Source: Tigriopus japonicus (lineage: Eukaryota; Arthropoda; Copepoda; Harpacticoida; Harpacticidae). Taken from it: a stretch of DNA of 64,000 bases. A program made the translations under genes and the position numbers. Location of the stretch: NCBI GenBank assembly GCA_010645155.1, contig CM021321.1, positions 3,171,126 to 3,235,125 on the forward strand, read 5' to 3'. This document shows positions 1-15,200 of this stretch, piece after piece; the first letter of the stretch is position 1; each line of letters starts with the position of its first letter. The notes under the pieces were generated by a model, which saw only the letters and a list, made by a program, of their open reading frames with translations, made no database searches and had not been told where the DNA came from.

Positions 1-3000
1 TTTCCACTTTGCTTTAACTTCAATTCCAACTCTCCTCAACAACAGACCTAAATATGACCAGAGAGTTTTTAATTGTTTAGATGTAATGAAAAATTATTAC
101 ATGAAAATTCAGGTATCTAAGCTTGAGCTTAAAGACACGTTACGACAAAAGACTTTGAAAAACTCCAACTTATATACGGTCCTTTAACGAACAGCCTACT
201 GGGAGGTCACAGTACATAGGACTGGGAGGTCAGTTTACTTATTCAGCTCCCAAAATTGAACTCTGACACAAAAGTTTGACCAATTTTCCAACTTCTCGAT
301 GTACACTGGACACCAAAAAACAGAAATTATGTGATACAAAGCTCAAAGGTTGCACGTGTTTTCTGTTGCATGGGTTGCGCTTAAAGGACTTATAGATAAT
401 TCTCAAGTGCATTGCAAAATAATGTACACGGATAAAAAATCAAATAATGAAGCGAAGAGGAAAAATGTGGAAAAAGCTCATTTTTTAATCTAAAACACTT
501 TTATAGTGCTTTCATATACCTTTGACCCTGCAATGAAGACATTTTTGTGAACATTTAAAATTAATAACGAAGATCAATATTGTCGTTCTCATCAAGAACA
601 AATATTGTCACTCTTGGTCAATTAAAAAACAAAAATTAATCTGCGTTGCTATGTTCCAGGTTTTATGCACAACGGAATTTATCCTTCCATTTCAATTGAG
701 TTTTTGTACACAAACTTTCACTACTTAGCTAAAGTTCTGAAGTCCTCTTTGATAAAGATACACCCATTCTTTCCCTCTCAAAGCATTACAATCCCTTTCA
801 TAAATAAACATTGTGTAACTATGTTCCAAGAAAAACCTTCACCCAGAGTTGGAAAGAGTCACTCAAGTGCAAAACGCCAACGTTTCTATTCTATCTCTAA
901 TAACCAAAACTTATTTAAAAGCGACACAGAGACGTACAAAACAAAACCTAATGACAAAAAATATTTCAGACATTCACACATTGCCTTTTTATTTGTCACT
1001 CCTTTAGTTTGAGTAAGAAACAAAAATAATTGGAAATTTTCCAAAATATTAAAACTATGGAACTAGTGTTGGATCACCTACAAAGTCAAAAACAAGAAAA
1101 CTTCAATTTCAAATAAAGATTGAAAATGACTTCCATGTTGGCTAAAATTGGAAAAAAGAGCTTCAGAGGTTTTTGGCCCCGAAAAAAACTCGATTATGTT
1201 GTCGTCAAACTTCATCCTTTACAGTAAAATAATAATGATTTTAATATATAAAAACAGTACAATAATAATAATGATTTCAATATATTGATATTATTATATG
1301 AAACATGTAAGGTTGTTTTCATTGTATTATAATTATAATAGATAACTATCACTATGTCACTAAAGGAGCATTACTAGTTTTTTTACTACCCAAACCATTT
1401 CCATACATTGGAACCTCCCAAGATTAACTGATTTCCCACGGATCCACGATAAATCATGCCATGAGCTTTGTCTCAAGAATGTGTGTTGTCACTTGGAACC
1501 AAAGCGGAAAAGACTGGCCCTCAACCTCTCTCTCCCCCTCTCCTTCTCTCTCCTTTTCCCGCTCTTCGTTCCTTCCTTGTTCCTCTTTTCCAAAGGTTGT
1601 TCCATGTCTGGCGGCCAAAAAGTCTCGAAAGGCGCAACCAGCTCTTAAGAGGACAGACAACGGGAAACTTAGGCCTTCATGGCCTTCACACAGTTAATGT
1701 AGCAGAGCTTTTGAGTTTAGGGAACCGATCGCAAGGACAGTGATTTTCAACAATGTGAGCGTTCTTTTTGAAAAAAATTGAGATCATCTGGAACGAACAA
1801 AGTAAGTATGCTATTCAAGTTACTAATTGAGAGCCATATTGCATCTTGGAGAAAAGTTGGGCGAAGAAAGTTGGAGCAATTAAGCGGAAATGCATTTGGG
1901 CCCTTGCAAGGGGTTTCATTTCATCCATTAGGCATTTATTTCCTCAATAATGGCTTTTTAAATGAAATTATAGTAGTTTTTGGGGTTGTGCGTTGTTGGT
2001 CCCAGAGTACATCGATTTAATATGTGGAAGTTGTTGGAACACGCACCAATAAATTCCTGTCTAAAGCAGACAATTGTATAACGCTATCTCATTTATATTG
2101 GCTTTCTACTTAGAATACGGTACAAAAATTGGCGTACAGATTTGATGAGGACCATAATCAAGGTCTCCAAAGTGGACCTTCGGGATCCAATTAAACGGAT
2201 AATTGCTCAACCAAACGAATGATATTGGGACAAACGTGAGTGTTCCTTAATTTGACTTTGATTGGATTATTTATTCAATGGAGAAAAAATAATCTGACAT
2301 CTAGTTTTGAGACGTTGGCAAGCCACATGGGGAATGTTTTTGACCAAAAATACATAGAGAACAAAAACTTTTACTGCAGAGACCAACCCGAAAACTTATT
2401 ACACCACATAGGATGAGAGTATTCTTCTTTATTAATGGAAACCAAGTTCCCAACCTAATGGAGCCTGTTTAAGCCAAGATGCTAATGTGATTCATAAAGC
2501 AGCTTGTCAACAAAAGTTCTTTGGGTTTTTCGAAAAAAGCAATATAGAGTGAATTTCAGAAGGGGTTCGGGATTTTTTGCACTACTTTGCATGATTATAA
2601 ATTCATACAGCAAATGAAATTGAATCTAACGCACTCGAGGTTAGAATGAGAAGCTTTTTATCAATTAGGAACACAGGTTCGTATCTCGTGATTGACGTTT
2701 GTAGAAAGTAGTGATTGACCGAGAAAAACCTTTAAAGTAGTTTTCAAAAAACATTTTAAGTACACAGTAATCTGCGAAGACTAAAAGCAAGGAGAATCTG
2801 GGAAATATCATTCCTGATTAACTCACGTTATTCAAATTTGCTCATTCCAATACTTCGCAGACCAAAAAGCATCAAAATGTTAAACAATGAGTCGCTCTGT
2901 AAGCATTTAGCTCATTATTCATTGCAAGGGATTCATATTAAAAATCAGCAAATTGTTTAAAAAAATGTGCAAAAGATGACATTTGATTTGGTTCTTATCT

Positions 3001-5174
3001 ACTTTTGGTCTCGGTTCTTAAGTCTCACCGGACCCGAAGCCGGTGTTTTCGGTTCATCACTAATCAAAAAGGGAAGATTGAAAGGTCTATGAGTGAAATA
3101 TCCGAGGATGTGCAAGTTGAGTCCATTGAAATCCCTGTCTTTAGAACTCGAAAGCTGGCTTTTTTTCTCGTAGGAGGAAAGGAGCTTTAGAAGATCCTTG
3201 GCTTTTAGGTGGAAAACTTTAGAGATACATTCAATATACATTTCATCAACGAACAAACGGGAAAATATAACGTTGAATATTTGTCCAACTTTGCTTTGAT
3301 TTAATAAAGGTCGTCCTGTTTTCTTCGCATTCTGGACTTGTTTTCAAGACATTTCCGGAGAGATGAGCCAATCTTGACAAGTCATATTTTACAACTTCAC
3401 GCGTTCTTAGGCTCAAAATATCATGCTGACTCTTATTAACATGTCAGCCAAGAAGAATAAGATCCTTTGAGACACTCTGGGGGTTCAAATATTCCATGTT
3501 ACTTGCCAATTAGGGTAAAAGGTTGGCCAAGAAAAGGGCTCTTGGCAGATGTTACTTGTTCACATGACATATAATGGCTAATTAATCTCTTTCGGGGCTA
3601 ACCAAAAGCTTACCTAAAACTTCCAAAACGTTTATTTTCCCCATTTCAAAACACGTCTCATATCTCCACAATAAGAATACTGAAGGTGGGATGGCAATTC
3701 GCAAACTTCAGGAAACGAATTTTTGGCCGTTGTTGGAGATTTCTGTCATATTGTCTTTTCCAAGGATTTAAACTTTATTCGAGATCTTTCTTGAAGGAAC
3801 GTGAATTTGAGGCGAAGGTTGAATTGAAAATGAATGTGATTGACATAATAATGTTCGAAGAATGGTCAAGTTTTCGTTGAACAATCTCAGAGCTCTGATT
3901 GAATGAGGCTTGTTAGGAGATCGTCAAGTCTTTTGGAAAATATTTCCTTTTGTTACCAAGCCTCAAAATGCGCCGTGGTTGCTCAAACACCTAATTATGG
4001 TTGGGTAAACAGAAAGAAAAGAAAGTTCTTTTTGAGAGATGTGGAAATACTTGGAAATACAGTCCCTTTAATCAGATGTTTTAAGATAGAGCAAGACTGT
4101 TGAGAGGAGAGAAAATTTATCAATTTTGCTAACACTGCGAGAAAAACATATAAACACAATAAATCAATAAATCGTTTTTATTTTAATTTATTTAAAAACA
4201 TATTTCATAACCAAATTGTCAGGAGGAAAATTTTAAAGATTGTAGGGTAAGAGTTCAAATGCTTCAATTTTCTTTATTCTAGGTAATTGCATACTTATGT
4301 ACGGTGCATAATTCCGAAATTTTTTAGCTCATTCTAAGCAAAAAAAAAACATGTTTTCTGTTAGAATGCGCTTTTGCAAATCATATTCTTGGGCAAAACA
4401 GCTCATATTAATCCGTTTTTAATCGGTCATGACACAACTTTGAGGAAAATAAAGGCCCATGTCTTGTCGACCTTTGCTACAGACTTTTGGACTTTGAAAA
4501 GAGAGGAACAAAGGTACAAAACATGGGATCAAGTATTTCACTCACCCTGAGTTTGCTGGAGCAAAGTTCATGAATGTGAATAAAAATGTCCTTGTTGTGT
4601 GCTTTGTATTTAAACGTAGTTTGTCAAAATTGAAGTGTTTTGCAAAGTATCCTGTCTTTCGAACACTTCTTCAAACCATAAAAACAAACTGTACAAAGCG
4701 AGCAAACAGACTGACAAAAAATGTTTACCCGCCACTCAAGATGTCAAATGAAAAATTTATTTGCTTAATCTTGGTTCAAAGGTTTTCACTGAGACAAGGC
4801 GACATTAAGAAGAACTTCAGTCACTATATCCAAATATTTTAACATACTGTCCATATTTTGAGTGTCAGTTGCTATGGTCCCACTTTCAAAAGGAACTAAA
4901 GCTCTCAGTTTGTAATATGGGACGAGTCCCATTCCCAGTCAAAACCAAGACATTTCTAGCGAAGCAAAGGTCACACCTTTATTTGGGTAAAAGAGCATTG
5001 TTAGCTTCATTTCCTCATTTTGACTGACACTCAGTTGTTTTTACTTTAATAATGCACTTCAACGACTTTGTTCATTCTTTCATGTTCTCATGAGTTTTTT
5101 TTAAGTGGAAGCGCTTAGATGGTTTGAAAAGGCATTTATTACTGTTATCATAACCTTTTTTACCTTTTTACCTA
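1..5174. other. Gene-poor AT-rich stretch
   Basis: No coding region with recognisable domains or splice-consistent exons was seen on either strand. Short open frames occur (for example 665-1012, 1461-1743 and 3686-3880), but their conceptual products are low-complexity or patternless. The only structure noted is one copy of a dispersed repeat near 190-345, listed separately. The stretch from 1500 to 1560 is pyrimidine-rich. Confidence 0.6.
170..350 (+). repeat. Dispersed repeat, copy A
   Basis: This stretch shares an ordered series of words with 12690-12875 in the same orientation. Both contain two GGGAGGTCA-like boxes about 30 bases apart, then an AAAAGTTTGA word, then a stretch around TACACTGGAC (copy A) or CATACTGGAC (copy B), then AACAGAAA. 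The similarity is roughly 70% by eye with small indels, so the copies are old. The family is not recognised. Confidence 0.5.
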
Positions 5175-6232
5175 CAGTGCATTCAAGCAAATCGTAGACA
5201 GTTAGTTACTGAACAAACATGTGCGACTGCAGCCAGAACAATAAGGAGTACGACAAAACACTTTTAATGACATTTGTACAGGATATTTCACACCATTAAA
5301 TTTCAAAATGGTCGCCGCCGGCCTCGATCATGGCCGTGATTCTGGGCCTGAAGCTGGAGCAGACCTTGGCGACGAAGTCCTCGGACATGTCGGCCCACAC
5401 GTCGTTGACGGAGGACTTGAGGGCGTCGACACTTGGGTGGGGCGTGCGACACGCCTTTCTCTCCACATTGCCCTAGATGCCATAGTCCAACGGAGAGCAG
5501 TCTGGGGAGGAGGGCGGCCACATTGACCAGGGCCAGAAGGACGCCAGGTTGACCTTGCACCAGTTCTGCGTCTTGTTGGACTTGTGGGCAGGGGCGGAGT
5601 CCTGTTGCCAAACATAGTTGCCGTCGGGGTAAGTGGCGTCCAGCCACGGCTTCACGACGGTCCTCATGACCTTGGTGATGGTGGGGATGGGCACATCAGC
5701 GCCCAAAAGGGCCGCAACTCTCTGTCTTTTGGCTTCCATAACTTTTGACCGCGACGAAAGACAACAAAACTTTAAAACAAGAAAATACTGCTTTTTGATT
5801 GGTCTACACGATTCAATCAAAAAAGGGCTGCTGATTTCTTAAATTATAGCGGGAAATTCAAAATTAAGTTTCTGAAATTCTTCCCTTCTTGTACCTGGTG
5901 ACCACGGACATGGGGATAAAAGAGTAATACTTGGGGTAATAGATAACCAAAGGTGTTCTTTAGAATATATCAAAAGAAGTCTGATATCGGGTACTTCTTG
6001 GCCGAGATCTACATCTTGAACATGTTGAACACCATCAAAAACAAGACTGACTTCGGCAAGATCTACCTCGTCAACCAGAGGGTCTTGGTGTATGAGATTA
6101 ACATTTTCTGAAAGCTCATGTAATAATGTACAAATGTCATTTTGATGTTTTCCTTGTACTCTTAATGGATCAGGCAGCAGTCGACAGAGTTTATGAAAAG
6201 ATCAATTGTCTACGATTTGCTTGAACGCACTG
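5175..6232 (-). mobile_element. Mariner-type element with both terminal inverted repeats, internally deleted
   Basis: The element is 1058 bp. Its left end is 5175-5200 and its right end 6207-6232. The two are 26-bp inverted repeats that begin CAGTGC and differ at one base. TA dinucleotides flank both ends (5173-5174 and 6233-6234), as expected for Tc1/mariner insertion. The - strand holds a truncated transposase, listed separately. The rest, 5830-6200, does not look like transposase. It includes a 47-codon open stretch on the + strand at about 5960-6111 with strong C/G third-position preference and no recognisable family. Confidence 0.9.
5296..5745 (-). pseudogene. Mariner transposase remnant (DDD family)
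   Basis: Reading on the - strand from about 5745, the frame opens with a short segment like the N-terminal helix-turn-helix of mariner transposases. It then passes directly into the catalytic C-terminal part: a PWLDATYPDGNYVWQQDSAP stretch with the second Asp, and SPDCSPLDYG with the third. The middle of the protein, including the first catalytic Asp, is missing, so there is an internal deletion. A TAG stop interrupts the frame right after DYGI, where the family normally has Trp. The frame then runs on in phase through a typical mariner C-terminus to TAA at 5296-5298. The product cannot be active. Confidence 0.88.
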
Positions 6233-9015
<2,783 letters not shown>

Positions 9016-9733
9016 TAGTGATGTGACTTGGGCAAGTAAGGAGTCATCACAAACACCCCAAGCACAAGTTGTTGACAAGCATTACTTGGGCAATACACCA
9101 ATACACTTGGCAAGCTCAAGGAACATTGGAAGATGCAGTTGCCGGCAGTTGCTCTTTGAAGAGTTATGATGCTTGCAGTGTGACTTAGAAGAAAAGAATG
9201 TCAAGTTGCATTTTCGATGATCTTTTGACCTTAATAATTTAGCAATAAACAGTGGAAGTGAAACAAAAAATATTTTGATTTGGATAGCATTTGCAAAACC
9301 ATGTTTTTTCTTTAGTTTCCGTTCTAAGCCACACATGAATACACTTTTCGGGCCAATCAAGAATGAGATTTAACAGTCACACTTGGGAACAAGCTCGGTC
9401 ACTCAGAGTTGCTAGAAAAAAATATAAGATGCCAACTCTTTTTTTTTTTTGAAATATTCTCAAAAGCTTTTGCATTTCTCGATACATAAGCTTTGAATTG
9501 TGTATTTTCATCTAAAAATCCATCCTAACAAGGGCATGGGCCCTATTTCGCTGAAACTTTCTGGTTAATTGAAATTCTGATGCCGAAGGTTTAGTCTTCA
9601 TTCCTAGCAAATTTGGCAAACCTGTAAGGTGGGAAAAATACTTGTACAGGCACCCAAGTAGACCCAAGTTTCGGCAAGTCCAAGGTACTGTACCGGACCG
9701 CTTGCCCAAGCTCTTGTTTGCCTCCCATCACTA
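9016..9733. mobile_element. hAT-like non-autonomous element with perfect 8-bp target duplication
   Basis: The left end reads TAGTGATGTGACTTGGGCAA and the right end is its imperfect inverse, ending CCCATCACTA. The sequence GTGATTAC lies directly on both sides (9008-9015 and 9734-9741), a perfect 8-bp duplication as made by hAT transposases. CTTGGGCAA-like words recur inside both ends, like subterminal repeats. No hAT transposase (BED finger or dimerisation domain) is visible in the 718 bp. Confidence 0.85.
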
Positions 9734-9741
9734 GTGATTAC

Positions 9742-12175
9742 CGTATCATTTTACGGACCTGCTACCGTTAGCAGTGTAGGCTTGCCAAAAAAATCTCAGT
9801 TTTCAAGGGTCAGATTTTCGAAAAATGTTGCATTTATGGGCAATGGCATGGTTAATGTATGTTGAGAAGTATTGCAAAGTAATTTGAAAACAAATGGAGA
9901 AATTGGAAGCCTTCAATTAAACTAATTATTTGTTTTTAGGTTTATATGCCCCAGGAACCAATCTCCTCTGGCCATCTTGTTAATCAAACTTGGGCATTCC
10001 TAATTTCAAAGTTCGGAAGAACCCTCTCCACTTATGTAACGAAATTTTAGATAAAAGCAACAAAACATATTTTTTTGCTAAAACAATGTCAAGAATTGCT
10101 ATTTCAACTTCAAGTTGTGCAGATCAGAAAGGCATTGTTGCAATTACCAGGCCTAAACCTTCGTTTTAGTTACCTCCCATGCTCATCAGAAACACAGGTC
10201 TTCCGAACTTTTTTCGCGCCAAAAATGATGACGTCACTAGTAATTGCTGCAATAGCATGAACACTGCTTCGTATGGAGTATGATAGCTGAATTGATTTTT
10301 ATTGGAATGATTTACTTTTACCGTTTGCATAATCGAATTTCTTTTTAACTTGAACTACTTGGGTTGATAGTGGCGACAACAACGGCAAACATTTGAGGCT
10401 TCATTAAAGACCAACAACTTGACCTAATTGACACATGTTTCCCATGAGCTTCTTTTGGTTCAAGGACAGCATTCCAACGTGAAGAATCATCTGCTTAGTG
10501 TACCCATGCTTCTTGAAGTGTGTAAGTTTTTTTTCTGGAGTTGATGGGCAAAAAAGAACATTTGGCCACATCCATCTCTCAATAGAGCTACCTTAGCCTA
10601 AAGAGTGCAAAGGCAAGCCGAGAATGTTCTATATGATTATTCGCGATAACAACATGGTGGTTGATTGTCTGGACAATAAGTCAAAAAAGCAGCACGGTGT
10701 GCATTTGAGCTCAAGAAGTCGTTTTTAAATTCCAGAAACTTTTGGGGCCAACTTTGAGGTGTTAATGCAATAGGTCACTTAAAACATACTTAAAGATAAC
10801 TGTTTGACCTATGGGTGTGTCTACCTAAAATATTGTCAAAATCTACTTAGCCGTTTGTCTAAATTGATGTGATGACCATCTTGTTTGGTGCTTCGAGAAT
10901 GTCCAACAAAGAGGCCATTGAAAATAGATCCGCGAAATAGATTTCCAAAATATTTGAGAACAACACTGCTCTAGTACATAAGACTTCGGTCACAGTAATT
11001 TTTCAATTTTTTATTTTTAAGTACGTTTTAAGTAACATAATAGTGTTTTTGCCCGTGACCTATTTGACCGAATATCAATAAATGTTCTGCATTGCATTCA
11101 CATCTCAAAAGTGGTCTCAAAAGTATTTGGAATTTAAAAATGACTTCTTGAGCTCAAAAACACACCGTGGCAGAGCAAGTATCTCAAGGCCTGAAGACTA
11201 GTTGACTGAAAAAGCTGTCCTACATTTTAAAATTCCAATTATCCATGTAACTGAAGTAGCATTACGATGTTTTATTCCGAATATCACTGTTGCCGGAAAT
11301 TTTGAGCCAAAAAGTATTCAATTTTTTTACAAAACGCCATTTTTTCAAAGTGCATTTATGTCTAAAATTTTCGCTAAAAGCGCTTATATCATTGGGCACA
11401 CCAATACCTACATTTGTGAAACAAAAATAATGATGTTTTAAAACTCGAAACTTTTTTACTGTTAGACAATACCCCAATGTCAGCATTTTCTTTTAATGCC
11501 ACAAAGCAACAGCACTTTTGATGCATCAGAAAGAGTAAAATTATGTGTTCTATCGAAAAATCAGATAAAAAAGCTTCTTATTTGAAATTTTTTTTAAATG
11601 GTTGAAATGTCGAACTCTCACCTTTATTTTAAAACTAGTATGAAGAGTGTCAAAACGGTTTCCTTTTCCCTTGGACTTTTTATGCATCGCAAAGTCCATT
11701 CGGGACAAGATTGTCTCGTTTCCCCACAACTCCAGATGAAAAGAATCAAATGTTATTTTAGAAAGAAAAATTGTGAATGGGCCTCGAGCTCTGCGGTTTT
11801 CCTCAAAAAATTTCATCAAAGTAGAGCAACTAATCCGATTGTGGCTCGTAAAATTTCTCCATTGGGAAATCTCACGTTTTGGTCCAACTTTTTCACCAAG
11901 ACCTCAGACTTGGTCACTGAAGGTCGGACCCTTGAAATGAGATTACACGGTCTGTTAGTCAAAATGGTGAGCAATTATATTTGAGCAGGGGGAAAACTTC
12001 CGAAGCCCAGAGAACACCTTTTTTCTGAATGAATGAATAAACAACAAATGTGGAACAGATCCCATGGAAGCGCAGAATCCCATTTCCATCTCACAGCTTT
12101 GAAGTTCCATTCGTCACAAAGTGCCTCAACCCAATTTCTTGCCAACATCTCAAGGCCTTTTTTGCTTTGTTTCAG
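9742..12175. other. Noncoding stretch upstream of the GPCR gene
   Basis: No supported coding exon. It contains the foldback element at 10693-11169. A good splice acceptor (pyrimidine tract then CAG) ends at 12175, just before the GPCR start codon exon, so a 5' noncoding exon may lie somewhere in this stretch, but its position cannot be told. Confidence 0.5.
10693..11169. mobile_element. Foldback element with long inverted arms
   Basis: The ends are CACGGTGTG (10693) and its inverse CACACCGTG (ending 11169). The arms run inward for about 100 bp with shared words such as TTGAGCTCAAGAAGTC, TTTTTAAATTCCA, AATAGGTCAC and TTACTTAAAAC in opposite orientation. There is no coding capacity. It is probably a MITE of unknown superfamily. 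A target duplication was not identified. Confidence 0.75.
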
Positions 12176-12233
12176 GAAAGATCTTCAAACTCAGCCTTGA
12201 CAAGAAAGCACTAACCATTTTCTTTGGCCAAAG

Positions 12234-15200
12234 ATGTCCCAAGGCGTGACAATGATTGCCATATTTGATGACGTCAAGTATTATGGCGAAGGCTGGACCC
12301 TGTCCTTCATCGTGTTCTTTGGATTGTGTGCCAATGTGTTCGCCATCTTTGTGATTCGGGACTCGGAGCTGAACCTTATCCAAAACTTTTCCCGACTGCT
12401 CCAATTTCAAGCCGCGTGCGACATGGGATATCTCATTACGAATGTTCCAGCCTTTGTTTTCACAGGATTTGGTTTCTCATTCGCTGCGGACGAGGTGTCT
12501 TACTTCAAATACTCTCGTATCATGATCCCCTTACTTCATATCTTCCTCACGGGTGAGTCTTTGAAGAAAGTATTCCACGCACACTTTGTGGTTTAGTCTA
12601 GAGCCACTATGGTAAAAGAGTCAGGGGTTGATATGCTTTTGGTCCCAGTACCTAAACTTGACACAAGAAAGAAATTATTAAAGCTTCTGAAACACTAATC
12701 TGTTAAGCAACTGCTGACGGGGAGGCCACAATACATAAGATTGGGAGGTCAGAGTTTTAAAACAGCCCGGAAATTTGCACCACGACCCAAAAGTTTGATC
12801 TGTTTTCGAGCTTTCAGTGCATACTGGACTGGGCAGAACAGAAAATTTTGCGTGGCTGTGCTGAAAGGATATTGTCTTGACTTTTTTTTGTTCTTTTCTT
12901 TGTCTTCTCCAATTATGTGAACACACTTTGTTGACGTGTGATTGTGATTAGTAGATCATCTACCGTATGTTCACACAAATATACCTATTTATCTAGATTC
13001 AGCAATATTTCTTTACGCCATGACATGACCGTGAGTCGCAAAAAACTTTACTTTAGTTAATCTTACGTACGTACTCTTCTAATTATAATGGCTCTACGGT
13101 AGCTTGGCCTTGATCTTAGAGGAAACGGCGGGGGCTATCAATGAAGTAGCGTGGAAATTGCTTTCGAAAGTCGCATAAATTTGATTTGAACGAAAGCGAG
13201 ACTTCAGTTAACCGCTTGGTGAGGAATGGTAACTGGTAGTTGGTTGTACTTTGGCTTCATTGCTACGAGATTTATGGGAGAAAATCCTTCGCTTCGTCAA
13301 TCTCACTTCTAGGTCATGGCTTTAAGGCCACCCTTTCACCTTTTTCTTGGAAACAAAAAGCCATGCTTCTTGGGAGAGAGGTTCTTCGAGATGGCGAATT
13401 TTTCAGTTAGGACGCGTTATATTTATCGGGCCATAAACTGGCAATTTGTTGACCTCTGCCTTTTTAAGTTGCATTACTTAACGTTGAAATAGATTGCCAA
13501 AGGATCTGCAACTTCCAATTAAAGGTTTATCCTTTCATAATGACCACTGATGGATTTCTAGTTTGCGAACAATAAAACGGCAAGTAAATTTTAGTTCGAA
13601 TGAAATGACATTCTTTACTGAATTGAAGTTTTTTAGCAAGGTTGACCAACCAATACATCATAAATTTGAAAGTTCTTTACCGTAGACTTGGAATTGAGGC
13701 CGTTGCAATGGGACATGATTTCGAGAAATAATGACCATTATACGTCGTCAACAAGTTTTATCACCTGGCATCTGTAGATTTTGCTTTACAAAGACCTCTG
13801 ATGCCTCAAAACCTCTGAAGGATTACTTCAATGGATTTTAGTTTTTGTTGTAATCGCGCTCGCCGGTACAAAAAAACAGTGTCAACTGTTGTATACCATT
13901 TTAATTACCATAGGCCATTTCATTATTTACATTTTTATTGCACTAGACCGATCACCTTGCTTTCGAAGATTTTGCTGCTCCGTTTAAAGTTTTTGTTAAG
14001 ATTCAATGTTTTGAAATAACTTTCTCCTGCCAAAACTTCGATTCTCATTGTGTGCCTTTTGGTTATTCGTTATCTAAAAGCTCTAAAGATTTGGATTTTG
14101 TATCTATTCCCACTTTCTATTCATGAATTTGAGATTTCAACAATCTTCTTTAGAATTGTATATCCTTCCTCAGTAACATTCAATATTTATCATGGTAGAA
14201 CCAATGTAACTAAGGTGTTGAAAGGTCATGAATCAAACTGTGTTCCCATTACGAGTAAAAATAGATTCATTCCCCTACTCCTATCAATTGTGGAAACACA
14301 TTCTTAAAGCAGAATAACAAACTAAAATTAAACATAAAAACGTTAATGAGTGAAAAAATCGTTGAATAACAACTCCCACTTAGATCACTTGACATACATA
14401 CATACGAGAGCTATCAATAAAAAACCTCAATTGAAACGTAATTGAGCACTATTGTGAGTGATTCAAATATATTAAAAGCCGTACTATTTGACAAGTGACT
14501 TTTTGAAGGTCCTTAATTGGGACGTCATTTCCTGCTAAAAAGGTTTTACTCTACTCAATTCCCAATTCGATAGGGGAGGCAAAGTAAACATTAGTCGAAA
14601 TATTTCTTACCCCGTAGCTTGCCCTGCTACCCTCCCTGTAATTTACCCCCTGTAAATTCTTTTCTTATGTCTGCTTATATCTCATACTTAGCCACTCCAA
14701 CCTTTGAAGTTAATCATGACTAAAAAAATTGTTTAGCATAGAATAGAAAGTGTAATTAAATCGCACAATGAAGAGAAACTTTTATCCATTTGGCTTCCTT
14801 CATTGTGCATGAGACAACCCTTGAAACATGATTGCGCCTCCTGGCGGACAAATGATGCACTTGAATATATCAAGGTACGTCAGAGGTCTTAACACTAAGG
14901 GTGCAGATTTCTGGCAAATAAAACATGCCTTATTGGCCCCAAAAATTGGCAAATGAAATGGCAAATAACATGGCAAATAGACACGAAAATTTACCAAAGT
15001 ATGGCAAAACTGGCCACTAAACTTGGAAAATGAGCAGTATGTTTCACCAACAATAAAGTGGAATGCAAGTATATAAACACTTAGGAGAAAATATTTTTGT
15101 TCCGTTGAATAATCAATATATCCTTTAAACAAGACATTTTCGGCAAAATGCTTTTTTCTATTTTTCAACAAAAAAAAGACAATTTCTGCATTGATTTGCC

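Noticed and set aside
1461..1743. Overlapping frames around a CT-rich tract
   Set aside because: Low-complexity sequence open in several frames on both strands, which is typical of chance.
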